Origin: CAWUKV01 sp963923025
GTDB taxonomy: Bacteria; Cyanobacteriota; Cyanobacteriia; Phormidesmidales; Phormidesmidaceae
DNA length: 64,000 nt
Assembly: GCA_963923025.1 (NCBI GenBank)
Contig: CAWUKV010000004.1
Coordinates: 1-64,000, forward strand
Direction of reading: 5' to 3'
The notes under the pieces are model-generated. The model ran no database searches. It saw nothing but the letters and a program-made list of their open reading frames with translations, and was not told the DNA's origin. Position numbers and translations under genes: made by a program. Shown here piece by piece: positions 41,886 to 52,387 of the stretch; positions within the stretch are counted from its first letter, which is position 1, and every line of letters begins with the position of its first letter.

Positions 41886-44204
41886 CTAAAACTGCACGCC
41901 GCTCGAGCCAGAGGATGCTTCACTCTCGTCTGTACCCGTTGCCTCGTCGTTACCGGATTCGCCGGTCTCGGTTTCGCCGCCAGAATCGCCACTATCGTCC
42001 GTATCGGTGGCCGGGTCTGCCGCCCCCTCGTCCGGCGTCTCTTCGGTTGTCTCTTCTGGTGGGGCAGGGATGGTCACCTGATCCACAATTGTTGTGAGCT
42101 GGTAAGCCAGTGGCTGAGCCGATTTAGACACCACCACCACCTCGTAGTAGCCCGACTGAGGTAAGCGACCGCTCCATCGGGTTTCAGTAGCGTCAGACAG
42201 AAGAAAGGGCAGCGACTCGGTGGGCGAGGGCACGTATAGCGACAGCAGGGTACTGTCTGCCGGAGCCTGAAGCGTCAGGCGAAGGATTTGGTCAGCGCTG
42301 AGGTTTAGCAGTAGCACCTGGCCCTGCCCCGGCGACAGCTCTCCCGAGACCTGCTGACTAAAGGCATTGGGTTCGAACTGGATGGTGCGCAATCGTTCCC
42401 CAGAGGCCAGTGCCCGCACCCGATCATCCGCTAGGGCGTACCAAATCTGCCCCACGGGCTGAGCCAGGGCTGACTCGCCGGTTTGACTGGGAAAAAGCTG
42501 CGTGAACTTAGCATCAGCCAGGTCGTACAGAGCTCGGCTGCTGACGTTGAGCCCGTTCACCTGCGTCTGCCAGCCATCGCGATCGCTGGGCCCATAGCTG
42601 CCCAGCCCACGCCGCGCCTGAGTACTCAGCTGGGCTTCGAGCGTATCAAGCAAATCGCTAGCCAGATTGTCCCACCGTACCCGTAGCGGCGCATCTTCGG
42701 GCTGGTCGGTGAGGGCGCGATCGCGCAGGTCGGGGTAGCGCTGATAGAAAATTTGGTTGACCAGCTGGTTCAGATAGGACTCGGGTACACCCAGGTTTTG
42801 ACGACGGTCTTGCAGGGCCTGCTTGCGCGCCACCTCTTCGGCAGAGTAAGGCCCCGCCGTGGGAACCGGGTCTGTGGTGGCCGAGGGTTCAGTCGTGCCG
42901 CGATCGCCCAAGTTTGGCAGTCGCAATAAACCGGGTCGCCCGACGAGCAGCAACCCGACCAGTCCGGCCAATCCCAGGAGCACCAGCAGCCCGACCAGCG
43001 CCTGCCAGACCCCCGGAATAGGATTCTCGGCATAGGGGGTGACAGCCACCGCTGTCGATGACGGCATCACCGGAGATACCTCCGTAGGATCGGGCGGGAC
43101 GGGCACCGCAGCAATGGTGGCTGCGGTGGTTTCGGTGCCCATTTCAGTGCCTATGGCTTTAGCTTCGGCCACAGCCGCTGCCCCGGCCTCGGGCTCACCC
43201 TCCATCCGTTCGGCAGCCAAGTCAGTCATCGCGGCCGGGTCGTCATCGTCGGGGTAAATCGGACCAGGGGGGGGTGCGATCGCACCGTTGGTCAGCCCAC
43301 TTTCAAAGGTTTCAGCTGGGTCAGCCTTGGGCATCAACTGCCCGGCCTGCAGCGCTGTCATCACCGCAGCTGCCGATGGGAAGCGCTCGGCTGGGTTCGG
43401 TGCCAGCAGCCGCAGGAGCACTGGCTGTAACCCAGAACTCAGCGTCACGGCGTTGGACCAATCCCAGCGCTGCTCGTGAGCGTTGTAAAATGTATCGGGT
43501 TCTTGGCCCGTTACCAGAGTCAGGGCGGTTGCCCCCAAGCCATACAGGTCACTGGTCGGGTCGGCTGCGCCCGTTTGGGCCTGCTCTGGGGGTGCATATC
43601 CCACTTTGCCAATGCGGGTCCGATCTTGAGGTTCGGGGTTGGGGCTGCCAGCCTGTAGCTGCTGGCGGACATTGGCTTCAATCTGCTTGACGCTGCCAAA
43701 ATCAATCAGCACGGGCAAACCGTCTGTATTCCGCAGAATCAGATTTTCAGGTGAGATATCGCGGTGGATAACCCCCACGCTATGGATGTAGTCCAGCACC
43801 GGCAGCAGCTGGTGCAGCAGTTGCGTCACCTCTAGCTCAGTAAAGCGGCCGCCATGCCCCAGCCGGTTCGTCAGTAGTGTGCGGTAGGTCGGGCCTTCAA
43901 CATAGTCCTGTACCAGAAACAGCCGGGGGCGATCGCCGTCGACCCTAAGCAGTTCTCGAAACCTGGGAATTTGTGGATGCTGTAGCCGATACAGCACACC
44001 CGCCTCCCGCTCAAACAGCTCGTTGGCCTTGACCAGTAATGCCGGGTCGCTGACCTGAGGCACAAATTCCTTCAGCACACACAGCTCATCAAACCGGTGT
44101 AAATCCTCAGCTAGGTAAGTCTGACCAAAGCCACCCTGGCCTAACGCTTTGAGCAAGCGGTAGCGAGAACCCAGTGGGGGCATGCCCAGATCAGCGCCGT
44201 TCAT
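41886..44204 (-). CDS. membrane-anchored Ser/Thr protein kinase
   Basis: A 772-residue kinase. The ATG at 44204 follows GAGG by six bases and is better than the TTG at 44222. The Hanks-type domain covers residues about 12-285: LGQGGFGQTYLAED (glycine loop), VLKEF (catalytic Lys), GVIHRDISPENLILR (catalytic Asp), VLIDFGSVK (DFG) and YAPPEQ followed by the SDLYGLGATALTLVTG block. A linker rich in Ala/Thr/Pro leads to one membrane helix (ALVGLLVLLGLAGLVGLLLV, about 410-430). A 250-residue extracytoplasmic domain and an acidic Glu/Asp/Ser/Thr tail (ending ASSGSSGVQF) follow. The ligand and targets are unknown. Confidence 0.92.
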   Translation of the reverse strand: MNGADLGMPPLGSRYRLLKALGQGGFGQTYLAEDLHRFDELCVLKEFVPQVSDPALLVKANELFEREAGVLYRLQHPQIPRFRELLRVDGDRPRLFLVQDYVEGPTYRTLLTNRLGHGGRFTELEVTQLLHQLLPVLDYIHSVGVIHRDISPENLILRNTDGLPVLIDFGSVKQIEANVRQQLQAGSPNPEPQDRTRIGKVGYAPPEQAQTGAADPTSDLYGLGATALTLVTGQEPDTFYNAHEQRWDWSNAVTLSSGLQPVLLRLLAPNPAERFPSAAAVMTALQAGQLMPKADPAETFESGLTNGAIAPPPGPIYPDDDDPAAMTDLAAERMEGEPEAGAAAVAEAKAIGTEMGTETTAATIAAVPVPPDPTEVSPVMPSSTAVAVTPYAENPIPGVWQALVGLLVLLGLAGLVGLLLVGRPGLLRLPNLGDRGTTEPSATTDPVPTAGPYSAEEVARKQALQDRRQNLGVPESYLNQLVNQIFYQRYPDLRDRALTDQPEDAPLRVRWDNLASDLLDTLEAQLSTQARRGLGSYGPSDRDGWQTQVNGLNVSSRALYDLADAKFTQLFPSQTGESALAQPVGQIWYALADDRVRALASGERLRTIQFEPNAFSQQVSGELSPGQGQVLLLNLSADQILRLTLQAPADSTLLSLYVPSPTESLPFLLSDATETRWSGRLPQSGYYEVVVVSKSAQPLAYQLTTIVDQVTIPAPPEETTEETPDEGAADPATDTDDSGDSGGETETGESGNDEATGTDESEASSGSSGVQF

Positions 44205-44309
44205 GGTGTGCCTCAGATGCAAGATGCGGTTAGGTGTGCGGTCAAGTCAGTGCGTCTATACTTGCCAATTTGCAGACAAAATTTTCGCCCCTTAATAAAA
44301 TAGGCCGTT

Positions 44310-45173
44310 CTAAGAGAGGCCGTTAGCAAAATACGGCAACACCGCCTGCTTGGGAGGCCAGCTGTTGCGAATGAAGTGGAGCAGTACCGGCAGAGCCAGT
44401 GCCAAAAAGACCAACCCCATCCACCACGTGTCTTGAAAGCTCTGAAGCGTAAACTCTGCCGCTTCGCCCTGCTGTGGCAACAGCTCCGACAGCACTGCTA
44501 ACAGGTTGTTGAGCATGTGCGCCAGAATCGGCATCCAAAGGCTGCGCGTGCGCACGTAGAGCAGTGCCATCACCAGTCCAAACATGGTCAGCCCCAACGG
44601 GTTTTGCTGGTGTAGCAGTCCAAACAGCAGCGAAGAGCCCACCATGCCACCGCGCAACCCCCACTTCACGGCCCAACGCTGCAGCAAAAATCCTCTAAAG
44701 ATAAATTCTTCGACCACCGGGGCAAACACAACGGCTAAAAAAAACGTCAGCCACTGGTAGGTCTGGGGCAGCGCCGTATCAGTTTGGAGCAGAGACTCGG
44801 ACAACAGCCTTGAGACAACGTCCGGGGCCAGCAGCGACACCGGATAGAACACAATAAAAAAGCTGCCCATGGAAAACAGCAGACCGCTGATGACCAGTAG
44901 GGCAAAGTACCACCAGCTCACACCGTTAGGCGGCTGACCGAACAGTTGACCAAACCGTAATCCAGCCCAGCGCCCGCCCCAGACCAGCACCAGTGCCAAA
45001 AAACCAAACGTCAGCAGGGTCAAAATTGGCGTAGCGATGGGGTCTTCAACAGACCAGGGCAGCAGCGGCGTCATCACCAGCAGCCCATAAACCATACCGA
45101 CCAATAAGCTGACGAGGAAAAACGCCCCAAAAACGAAATAACGCGACTTGAGCTGTAAAAAGGGATTGGTCAT
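44310..45173 (-). CDS. CPBP-family intramembrane protease
   Basis: A 287-residue membrane protein from the ATG at 45173 (MTNPFLQLKSRYFVFGAFFL). The longer frame upstream has no similarity to the family. About seven membrane helices surround the CAAX/Abi (PF02517) motifs: APVVEEFIFRGFLLQRW (EExxxR), SLLFGLLHQQNPLGL (FxxxH) and PILAHMLNNLLAVL (HxxxN). These residues form the glutamate/histidine catalytic site in intramembrane proteases. Substrates in cyanobacteria are unknown. It is divergent from tamB. Confidence 0.91.
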   Translation of the reverse strand: MTNPFLQLKSRYFVFGAFFLVSLLVGMVYGLLVMTPLLPWSVEDPIATPILTLLTFGFLALVLVWGGRWAGLRFGQLFGQPPNGVSWWYFALLVISGLLFSMGSFFIVFYPVSLLAPDVVSRLLSESLLQTDTALPQTYQWLTFFLAVVFAPVVEEFIFRGFLLQRWAVKWGLRGGMVGSSLLFGLLHQQNPLGLTMFGLVMALLYVRTRSLWMPILAHMLNNLLAVLSELLPQQGEAAEFTLQSFQDTWWMGLVFLALALPVLLHFIRNSWPPKQAVLPYFANGLS

Positions 45174-45294
45174 GCAGCGACAGAGCAGACAACATACTTC
45201 TATTCTCTCCAATTCTTCAGCTTTTGGAACGCTGGCAGTCCCAGAAAGCTGACTCAATCCCGGCCGATATGGCGCATCAGGCGGCAACGTTCAA

Positions 45295-45341
45295 GCCCAA
45301 AATGCGTAGGCCCCAAAAACGCAGGGCCCAAAATGCGTAGG
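45295..45341. repeat. three short tandem repeats upstream of CPBP and tamB
   Basis: GCCCAAAATGCGTAGG at 45295-45310 is repeated exactly at 45326-45341, with a degenerate third copy (CCCCAAAAACGCAGG) between them. The period is about 15-16 bp. It lies in the region separating the divergent CPBP and tamB genes. No function is apparent. Confidence 0.6.
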
Positions 45342-45566
45342 GCAGTTAGCGAGCAGGAATCACACCGAGTAACCTCATCCCTAGGCCCAGAGCGTTCCGT
45401 AACTCGCAGCCCACATGCAGCCCACATAAAGACCGGACCTGCAAGTCACAACCAAAGTCCCACTTCAAAAGCCTACTTTTACCGGCGAGTTGTTTGACGG
45501 GGTACATCATCAGGTAAATCAAACTTGATATGCTTGGGAACATGTCAACGTTTGCCGCCTGAATTT

Positions 45567-48500
45567 ATGACCGCTCCCAATGCGGGTAGGCCACCCCAGC
45601 CTGAACAACCTCGTCACCGATGGAGAAAAGTCGCATTAGTCTGTGGCGCAGGAGGCGTTGTCATCCTCGGCGGCGCGAGTCTATGGGCATGGCGTTACAT
45701 TCAGAATGACTTGGCCCCATTGTTGTCCAGAACATTGACCGAGTCTCTAGACCGCCCCGTTGAGATTGGGGATGTCGAACGGGTGACGTTGACCAGTATT
45801 CGAGTCGGGCCATCCAGTCTGGGGGCCACGCCAGACGATCCCACAGCGGTTTCGGCCGAAACCGTGGAGGTTCGATTTAACTTGCTTGCAGCCCTAATCA
45901 GCCGACGGCTTTCGCTAGATTTGCGCGTGAAGGAAGCCGAAGGGTATCTGGAGCAGGATGAGGACAAGGGCTGGCTGGTGCTTGAAACACCCGAGCGCGA
46001 AGCCGCCCAGCGCGAACTTTTTAAGGTTGAGGTTGACCAGGTCGCAGTCCGCGACAGTCAGCTCACCCTGGTGCCCTATGCGGCCACGCCCGACCTACGC
46101 TTTCCAATTGTGCTGGAAGACTTTAAGGGCGATCTGGATATCGACTCGGTCGATCTGGGGGATGACACCGCGCAAAGTTTCAACTTTGCGCTGAGTGGTT
46201 CTCCCGTAGAGGGTGGCACCATCGTCTTTCGCGGCGAGGTCCAACCGGTTGCCAATGAAGAAGACCCCGATCGGCAGATTGATCGCATTACTAACTTAGA
46301 AGTTCAGGCTGATCGGGCTTGGCTACCCGACATTTCTACTTTCACCCTGTCGACGCTAGGCCTCCAAGCAGCACCGCTCTTGGCCGAGTCAGGTCAAGTC
46401 AGCGGCAACCTAGAGCTAGCGTTTCGCCCTGACGAGCCGACAGATTTCTCCGGCGTTACGCGGATCACGGACGGCGTTGTGCAGGTGGCAAATCTGCCAG
46501 AACCGTTGACCGATGTCGACACCGTCATTCGCTATCAGAACGGTGAGATCATTTTTGATGAGGCCAGCGCTGCCCTGGGTGAGCTGGTCGCAACCGCCGA
46601 CGGCACCATCTACCTGGGCGATCGCTATGACCTAAGCGCTCAAGTCGAAGGGGCTAGCGTTGAAGACCTGGCCGAGACCTTTGAATTTGAGCTACCGATT
46701 GCGCTCACCGGCACGTTCGACACCGAACTGGCCCTCACAGGGGCCTTAAACGCACCCCAGTTAACGGGCGAACTCACCGCAACTGAAGAAGTAACCGTTG
46801 ACCGGGTCGCCTTTGACACCGTCCGCACGAACTACCAGCTCAGCGCTGAGAACCGGTCCCTTGTCCTGACAGAAATGCTGGCAACGCCCGTGGTGGGTGG
46901 TCTGCTCACGGGGCAAGGCGAGATCGACTTTGGCGGAGAGGCAATCGCGCTTAACTTTGACATTGACGCTGAGGATGTGCCGGGGGATGCCGTTGCTGCC
47001 CTCTACACTGACAACCTGCCAATCACGCTAGGCACGCTGAATGCCCAGGTCCAGGTCGCGGGCAACCCCGGTAACCTGATTACCACCGCCCAATGGCAGG
47101 CCCCAACCGCGCAGTATCCCGGCCAGGGTCGCCTCAGCTATGCCGATGGGGTACTGGCCTTTGAAGATACCTCGGTTGCGATCGCGGGGGGCACCGTCAG
47201 CGGCAGCGGCAGCGTTGCCAACGGCCAGTGGCAGGCCGACCTAGTCGCAGCAGGGGTACCGCTCAACCAGTTTCAAGACCAACTCTCAGGCCAGCTCAGC
47301 GGCGACTTTCAGCTCTCTGGCCCCACGCAAAGTGCCAGCCTCAGTACCGTTCGTGGACAGGGCACCTACCGGGTCCAGGGCTTAGCGGGCGGCAACGTTG
47401 CTGGTATTGCCACCCTCACCGGGGGGCGCTGGCGCACCGACGTCAACGTGGCAGGCGTAGCACTAAATCAGTTTGCGAGCACGCTCTCGGGTCAGCTCAG
47501 CGGCAGCTTCCAGCTGGCCGGAAATGCTCAGAACTTTAGCCCCAGCTCCCTTACCGGCAGCGGTGACTTTCAGGTGCAGCAGCTGGCGGGGGGCAACGTG
47601 ACCGGCACGGGCTCGGTAACTGGCGGACAGTGGCAGGCTAACGTCAACGCTGCCAGTGTACAGATTAGCCAATTCTCGCCTCGACTGCGGGGCGGACTGA
47701 GCGGGCAGGTACAGCTGAACGGGCAGGCCGACAACTTCAGTCCCAGAGCCATTCGCGCCCGGGGTGACGTAGCCCTGAGTCAGGGACTAGCCGGTCTTTC
47801 GGGGCAGCTGGCCGGGTTTGACCAGCCGTTGGCCAGTACCTTTGCCTGGAACGGATCTCAGCTTCGCATTGACAGTGCCAGCAGCAGTCAACTCCAGGCT
47901 AATGGGGTGGTGACGCCCGCCTTTGTCGGGAGTCGTCTCACTGGCATTCAAAGCTTCGACCTGGATCTAGCCGCAGACCGCTACCCGCTAGCGGCCCTAC
48001 CGGTACAGCTACCGTCGGTCATCAACGTCAACGGGCTGGCTACCTTCGACGGTCGCCTGACGGGGTCGCCTAGCGCTCCTGATTTCAACGGCACGCTGGC
48101 CCTAGACCAATTTGCGGTCAATCGGCTCGGCTTTGACCCGACACTGACTGGCACGGTGAGCTACAACACAGGTGGGTTGACGTTGGATGTGGCAGGTGGG
48201 CGCGATCGCATCGCCGTCAACTACGCCAACCGCCGTGATTTCGACTTCCAGGTCAACTGGCAAGATGCTACCGCTGCGGGTTCGGCCCAGGGCGATATGC
48301 TAACGGCCAACCTGCAGCGCTTCCCCGTCGAGGTGTTGGACGGCATCCCTCGCAGCCCCCTTGGCCCTATTCGTGGCACCGTGTCGCTTCCCGACTTGCA
48401 GGTCAACCTGGCTACCCGGTCAGGCATGGGCAACCTCACCGTCGACGATCTCAGCATCGGATATGTCGATATTGAGCAGTTTGCCGGACAGGTGCGCTAC

Positions 48501-51083
48501 GCCAACGACCAGGTGACGCTGGCTGGCGGCCAGGTATTTTTTGCCGATAGTTTCTACCAACTCAATGCCCAGGTCCAGCTCCAGCCAGAGCTGACCTACA
48601 CAGCCCGTCTCGATACCGACCAGGGCAACGTCGAAGACTTGCTAGCGGCACTGTCTATCTTTGACCTCAGCGACTTTGGCCGGGGACTCACGCCACCCGA
48701 GTGGGTCGAGAACCCGCTTCCCCCCGAGGCCATTCCCGTTGAACTGGCAACTGAGCCCGCAGGGGATAGCACCGCACCGCTAGAGGCCCAACTGCGGCGT
48801 TTGGCCGAACTACAAGCCATTGCGACCCGAGAAGAAGCGGAAGCGGAGCAGGCGATTTTACCGCCCCTGTCCGAACTCAGCGGTCCCTTTGCCGGAAGCC
48901 TTACCGTGGACGGCGGTGGGGCGGCGGGCCTCCAAATCGGCTTTGACGTGTTGGGTAACGATTGGCAGTGGGGCAACGACCTCTACGCCGATGAGGTGGT
49001 GGCGCAGGGCAGCTACGAAGACGGCATTTTGACCCTACAGCCGCTGCGACTGGCAGCAGTCAACCCCATTCCCGATGCGGTTAATCCAGCTGCAGAACCG
49101 TCCACGCTGGCTGACGAGCCCCCCCGGGCTAACCGAATTGCTGCCATTAACGTGGCCGGCCAGTACAACCTAACCGGCAGCACCGATGCCCGCTCTAACC
49201 TACAGTTAGAAGCCCAAAACCTGCCGGTGGATGCGGTGCGCGACCTATTCAACCTACCGCTGGGGCTAGCCGGACGGCTCAACGGCAACGCCCGCTTTGG
49301 TGGTGAGCTGGCCAACCCGCAGTTCCGGGGTTCGCTGACCCTAGTGGACGGGGCCATTAACGGCGAATCAATTGAGTCCGCCGATGCCGGGTTCTTCTAC
49401 CAGGACGCTCGACTGGCGCTGGTAAGTTCTCTCACCCAGCCCGACAACCCCGAGCCGCTGACGCTAGAAGCGCAAATCCCTTATGCGTTCGACTTCATGG
49501 AAGTTGAACCCGCTAGCGACGAAATCGCCATCGACATTGACGTGCAGGACGAAGGGCTGGCGCTGCTAAACGTGATCAATCGTCAGGTGAGCTGGGAGTC
49601 AGGGGAGGGAGCCGTCGCCCTAAGGGTCCGAGGCACCTTGTTTAACCCGGACATCCAGGGCTTTGTCGACCTGACCAACACTGTTTTTCAGGTCCGCGCC
49701 TTTCCTGAGCCGATCACCATCACTCGCGGCAGTGCTTTTTTCCGGGGCGATCGCATTGTGGTGCAGTCCCTAGATGGCAAATTTAGCGATGGTGACATTC
49801 GCGCCGCAGGCACCGTACCGCTGGGCTTTCCCATTATTAGCGCCACCGAGTTAGCCAGCCTGGGCGACACGCCCCTGGTCCCCGACCCGTCCGAAGCAGC
49901 CGAAGGAACCGAAGCAGAAGACACGGCGACAGAACCGCCCATCGACGCCTTGGATCCCGACGGACCGCTCACGCTAGAACTCAACAATATCGGTCTTAAC
50001 CTACAGCTGTACGACGGCGATGTCGAAGGCCGAGTCGTCGTCGGGGGTAGCCTCAACCCCTTGTTTGGGGGGCCTCAAATTGGCGGGCGGCTGCGTCTCT
50101 CTCGTGGTCGCATTAGTCTGCCAGATAATTCGTCTAATGACGCAACCCCCGCCCTGTCAGAAGCCGACCAAATTAGCGAAGTCAGCGATAGCGAGGGGGG
50201 GTTCTTCCAACCTCGCCTGCAAAACCTCACCGTGGCACTGGATCGGTCGACCCAAATCACCCAGGGCAATCTGCTCAACTTCTTTGCAGAGGGCGATCTA
50301 CAGCTCACGGGTCCTATCGCTAACGTTAGTAACCTCCGGCCTGAAGGGGTAATCAATGTCCGGAGTGGTCGCGTCAACTTGTTCACGACCTCTTTCCGGC
50401 TGGCGGGTAACGACAATACCGCGACATTCCTGCCAGAACGAGGGGTGCAGGACCCAATTTTGAACATCAACTTGAGAACCTCCGTAGCTGAGGCGCGTCA
50501 AAGTAGTGGGCCTACGCTGTCCACAGCCTTTGCCAATGCAGAGGTTGCTGACTTTGGCACAGACCCATTTTCATCACTGGGCACCCTGCAAACGGTTCGC
50601 ATCCGTGCGACGGTCAACGGCCCCACAAGTCAGATTTTCCAAAACCTGACCCTATCTAGCTCCCCGCCCCGTAGCGAGAACGAGATCATTGGCTTAATCG
50701 GCGGCAGCTTTATCAGTGCCCTAGAGTCAGGCGGCAGCGGCGATCTCGGTGGCGTGATTAACTTCTTTGGTGGGGCATTGCTCAACAGCGTGCAGGATTT
50801 TGTCAGCAGCACCCTCAATCTCAGCGAGTTTCGTCTCTTCCCGGTGACGTCGGCGTCGCGGTTCTCGAGTAGCGATAACTCCGGTAGTGGTCTAGATATT
50901 GCTACAGAGGTTGGCTTTGACGTGACCGACCAATTCACCGTATCGCTGATCAAGATTCTGACCGATGACACGCGGGTAGAGTACAACCTGCGCTACCAAA
51001 TCAACGACGAGTTTAGGATTCGAGCCATCACCGACCTCGACGATGACAACCGCTTCTTCCTGGAATTTGAAACCCGGTTTTAA
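45567..51083 (+). CDS. tamB: TamB/DUF490 inter-membrane protein
   Basis: A giant protein of 1838 residues from the ATG at 45567; an upstream TTG adds 14 residues. One N-terminal membrane helix (KVALVCGAGGVVILGGASLW, about 20-42) anchors it in the inner membrane. The rest is almost entirely beta-rich, repetitive sequence, for example repeated blocks GQLSG(D/S)FQL(S/A)G and LAGGNV.G near residues 570-720. The C-terminal TamB domain (residues about 1450-1838) ends DDDNRFFLEFETRF with a terminal Phe, as expected. Members form a long hydrophobic groove that carries lipids to the outer membrane (family knowledge). It is larger than the E. coli protein but normal for cyanobacteria. Confidence 0.93.
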   Translation: MTAPNAGRPPQPEQPRHRWRKVALVCGAGGVVILGGASLWAWRYIQNDLAPLLSRTLTESLDRPVEIGDVERVTLTSIRVGPSSLGATPDDPTAVSAETVEVRFNLLAALISRRLSLDLRVKEAEGYLEQDEDKGWLVLETPEREAAQRELFKVEVDQVAVRDSQLTLVPYAATPDLRFPIVLEDFKGDLDIDSVDLGDDTAQSFNFALSGSPVEGGTIVFRGEVQPVANEEDPDRQIDRITNLEVQADRAWLPDISTFTLSTLGLQAAPLLAESGQVSGNLELAFRPDEPTDFSGVTRITDGVVQVANLPEPLTDVDTVIRYQNGEIIFDEASAALGELVATADGTIYLGDRYDLSAQVEGASVEDLAETFEFELPIALTGTFDTELALTGALNAPQLTGELTATEEVTVDRVAFDTVRTNYQLSAENRSLVLTEMLATPVVGGLLTGQGEIDFGGEAIALNFDIDAEDVPGDAVAALYTDNLPITLGTLNAQVQVAGNPGNLITTAQWQAPTAQYPGQGRLSYADGVLAFEDTSVAIAGGTVSGSGSVANGQWQADLVAAGVPLNQFQDQLSGQLSGDFQLSGPTQSASLSTVRGQGTYRVQGLAGGNVAGIATLTGGRWRTDVNVAGVALNQFASTLSGQLSGSFQLAGNAQNFSPSSLTGSGDFQVQQLAGGNVTGTGSVTGGQWQANVNAASVQISQFSPRLRGGLSGQVQLNGQADNFSPRAIRARGDVALSQGLAGLSGQLAGFDQPLASTFAWNGSQLRIDSASSSQLQANGVVTPAFVGSRLTGIQSFDLDLAADRYPLAALPVQLPSVINVNGLATFDGRLTGSPSAPDFNGTLALDQFAVNRLGFDPTLTGTVSYNTGGLTLDVAGGRDRIAVNYANRRDFDFQVNWQDATAAGSAQGDMLTANLQRFPVEVLDGIPRSPLGPIRGTVSLPDLQVNLATRSGMGNLTVDDLSIGYVDIEQFAGQVRYANDQVTLAGGQVFFADSFYQLNAQVQLQPELTYTARLDTDQGNVEDLLAALSIFDLSDFGRGLTPPEWVENPLPPEAIPVELATEPAGDSTAPLEAQLRRLAELQAIATREEAEAEQAILPPLSELSGPFAGSLTVDGGGAAGLQIGFDVLGNDWQWGNDLYADEVVAQGSYEDGILTLQPLRLAAVNPIPDAVNPAAEPSTLADEPPRANRIAAINVAGQYNLTGSTDARSNLQLEAQNLPVDAVRDLFNLPLGLAGRLNGNARFGGELANPQFRGSLTLVDGAINGESIESADAGFFYQDARLALVSSLTQPDNPEPLTLEAQIPYAFDFMEVEPASDEIAIDIDVQDEGLALLNVINRQVSWESGEGAVALRVRGTLFNPDIQGFVDLTNTVFQVRAFPEPITITRGSAFFRGDRIVVQSLDGKFSDGDIRAAGTVPLGFPIISATELASLGDTPLVPDPSEAAEGTEAEDTATEPPIDALDPDGPLTLELNNIGLNLQLYDGDVEGRVVVGGSLNPLFGGPQIGGRLRLSRGRISLPDNSSNDATPALSEADQISEVSDSEGGFFQPRLQNLTVALDRSTQITQGNLLNFFAEGDLQLTGPIANVSNLRPEGVINVRSGRVNLFTTSFRLAGNDNTATFLPERGVQDPILNINLRTSVAEARQSSGPTLSTAFANAEVADFGTDPFSSLGTLQTVRIRATVNGPTSQIFQNLTLSSSPPRSENEIIGLIGGSFISALESGGSGDLGGVINFFGGALLNSVQDFVSSTLNLSEFRLFPVTSASRFSSSDNSGSGLDIATEVGFDVTDQFTVSLIKILTDDTRVEYNLRYQINDEFRIRAITDLDDDNRFFLEFETRF

Positions 51084-51329
51084 TGCCCTTTGAGGGAAAC
51101 CAGCAACAAATTTAAATTCGAAACCTATACTAGACACGGTGCCCCCCAATCCCCACGACTCCCCAAACCCCACCGATACCGTCTACGAATGAAACAATCT
51201 GGACAAAAAGCCTGACGACGGTTCAATTTGGGTGTAAACCTATTCCTAACTTGGCACTATCCTGTCGCTGGTTTCTGCCAGTTGCTATCTGCCAGTTTGT
51301 TAAATGACTCGCTAAACGATTATTGACCT

Positions 51330-52190
51330 ATGCCTGTGCGCCCATCCACTCTGCTTGCCTCGCTCTTTGTTGTGCTAGGGGTCGGCGCTGTTACCCAACC
51401 AGCCCAGGCCCAGGCATTGCTGCCCTACGTGTTGCCCATTGATGAGGACCGCCTCGAGAATGATGGCCTCAGCCTGGCTCAAGATGCCGCGCAGCTGGCC
51501 CAGTTTCAGCAGTTTGAAGAGGCTCTAGCACGGGCGGAGCTGGCCGCACAGCTGGCACCGAACGATCCTCAAGTGTTAGCGCTGCTGGGTAGTCTCCAGC
51601 TCCAGCTCGGTCAAACCGACGCAGCCATTCCCACCTTGGAGCGGGCCAAGCTACTAGACCGGGAGAACGCTCTAGTCTGGTTTGCCTTGGGGTCCGCCTA
51701 CTTTAGCGAAGGCAAATATTTACAGTCGGTTGAGTCTTTAGAAACCGGGCTAGACATTGAGCCCGAAAACGCCGGGGCACGGTTCGACTTGGGCAATGCC
51801 TACTATCGGCTCACCCGCTATCAGCAGGCGATCGCGCAATACGAAAGCGCCGTTGAATACGAGGCCACGCTATGGCCCGCGGTCAACAACATCGGTCTGG
51901 TGCTGTACGAGCAGGGCGATGTGGACGGCGCGATCGCAAAGTGGCGTGAGTCCCTCACCCTCTCCGAAGAAGAACAGTCTGAACCGCAACTCGCGATCGC
52001 GGTTGCCCTCTACACCCAAGGCAGCGAACGTACCCAGGCCGTCGATCAAGCTACGGCAGCGCTAGAGCGAGACAGCCGCTACGCCGACATCGACTTTCTC
52101 GAAGAGAACCTATGGGGGGATCGCCTGCTAGATGCCACCCGCGCCTTCTTTGAGACCCCGGCTCTGCAAGAGCTGCTGGCTCAGCTGTAA
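51330..52190 (+). CDS. exported TPR protein
   Basis: A 286-residue protein. The signal peptide is MPVRPSTLLASLFVVLGVGA with cleavage near AQA-QA. The mature part holds about five TPRs: QQFEEALARAELAAQLAPND, QTDAAIPTLERAKLLDRENA, KYLQSVESLETGLDIEPENA, RYQQAIAQYESAVEYEATLW and DVDGAIAKWRESLTLSEEEQ. It is predicted to be periplasmic or lumenal and to act as a binding scaffold. It lies 246 bp after tamB on the same strand and could be co-transcribed, although no partner is shown. Similar TPR proteins are common in cyanobacteria. Confidence 0.88.
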   Translation: MPVRPSTLLASLFVVLGVGAVTQPAQAQALLPYVLPIDEDRLENDGLSLAQDAAQLAQFQQFEEALARAELAAQLAPNDPQVLALLGSLQLQLGQTDAAIPTLERAKLLDRENALVWFALGSAYFSEGKYLQSVESLETGLDIEPENAGARFDLGNAYYRLTRYQQAIAQYESAVEYEATLWPAVNNIGLVLYEQGDVDGAIAKWRESLTLSEEEQSEPQLAIAVALYTQGSERTQAVDQATAALERDSRYADIDFLEENLWGDRLLDATRAFFETPALQELLAQL

Positions 52191-52290
52191 ACCACGTCTA
52201 AGTTGAAACCTGTAGCTTTCCCCGCCAGCAAAACTCCAGTTCTGGACGTGGACAAGGCTTAGATGCAGCGCTAAATCGCAACACAAGACA

Positions 52291-52318
52291 AAAGCGTCTG
52301 CTAAAATACAGACGCTTT
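52291..52318. terminator. bidirectional intrinsic terminator
   Basis: AAAGCGTCTG (52291-52300) pairs perfectly with CAGACGCTTT (52309-52318) around an eight-base A-rich loop. It lies between the converging TPR gene and response-regulator gene. An A-tract (52324-52330) follows on the plus strand, which gives a U run on the minus strand for readthrough from the response regulator, though upstream of the stem in that direction. Likely ends both transcripts. Confidence 0.72.
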
Positions 52319-52387
52319 AGTACAAAAAAACTTATTCAATACTGATGACGGCTGGCAGAGCGGGTAGCTTACTTTCCTAGGTTGACT

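Noticed and set aside
45295..45341. Short spaced repeats as a CRISPR array
   Set aside because: Only about 16-bp units placed end to end with no spacers, and no cas genes nearby.
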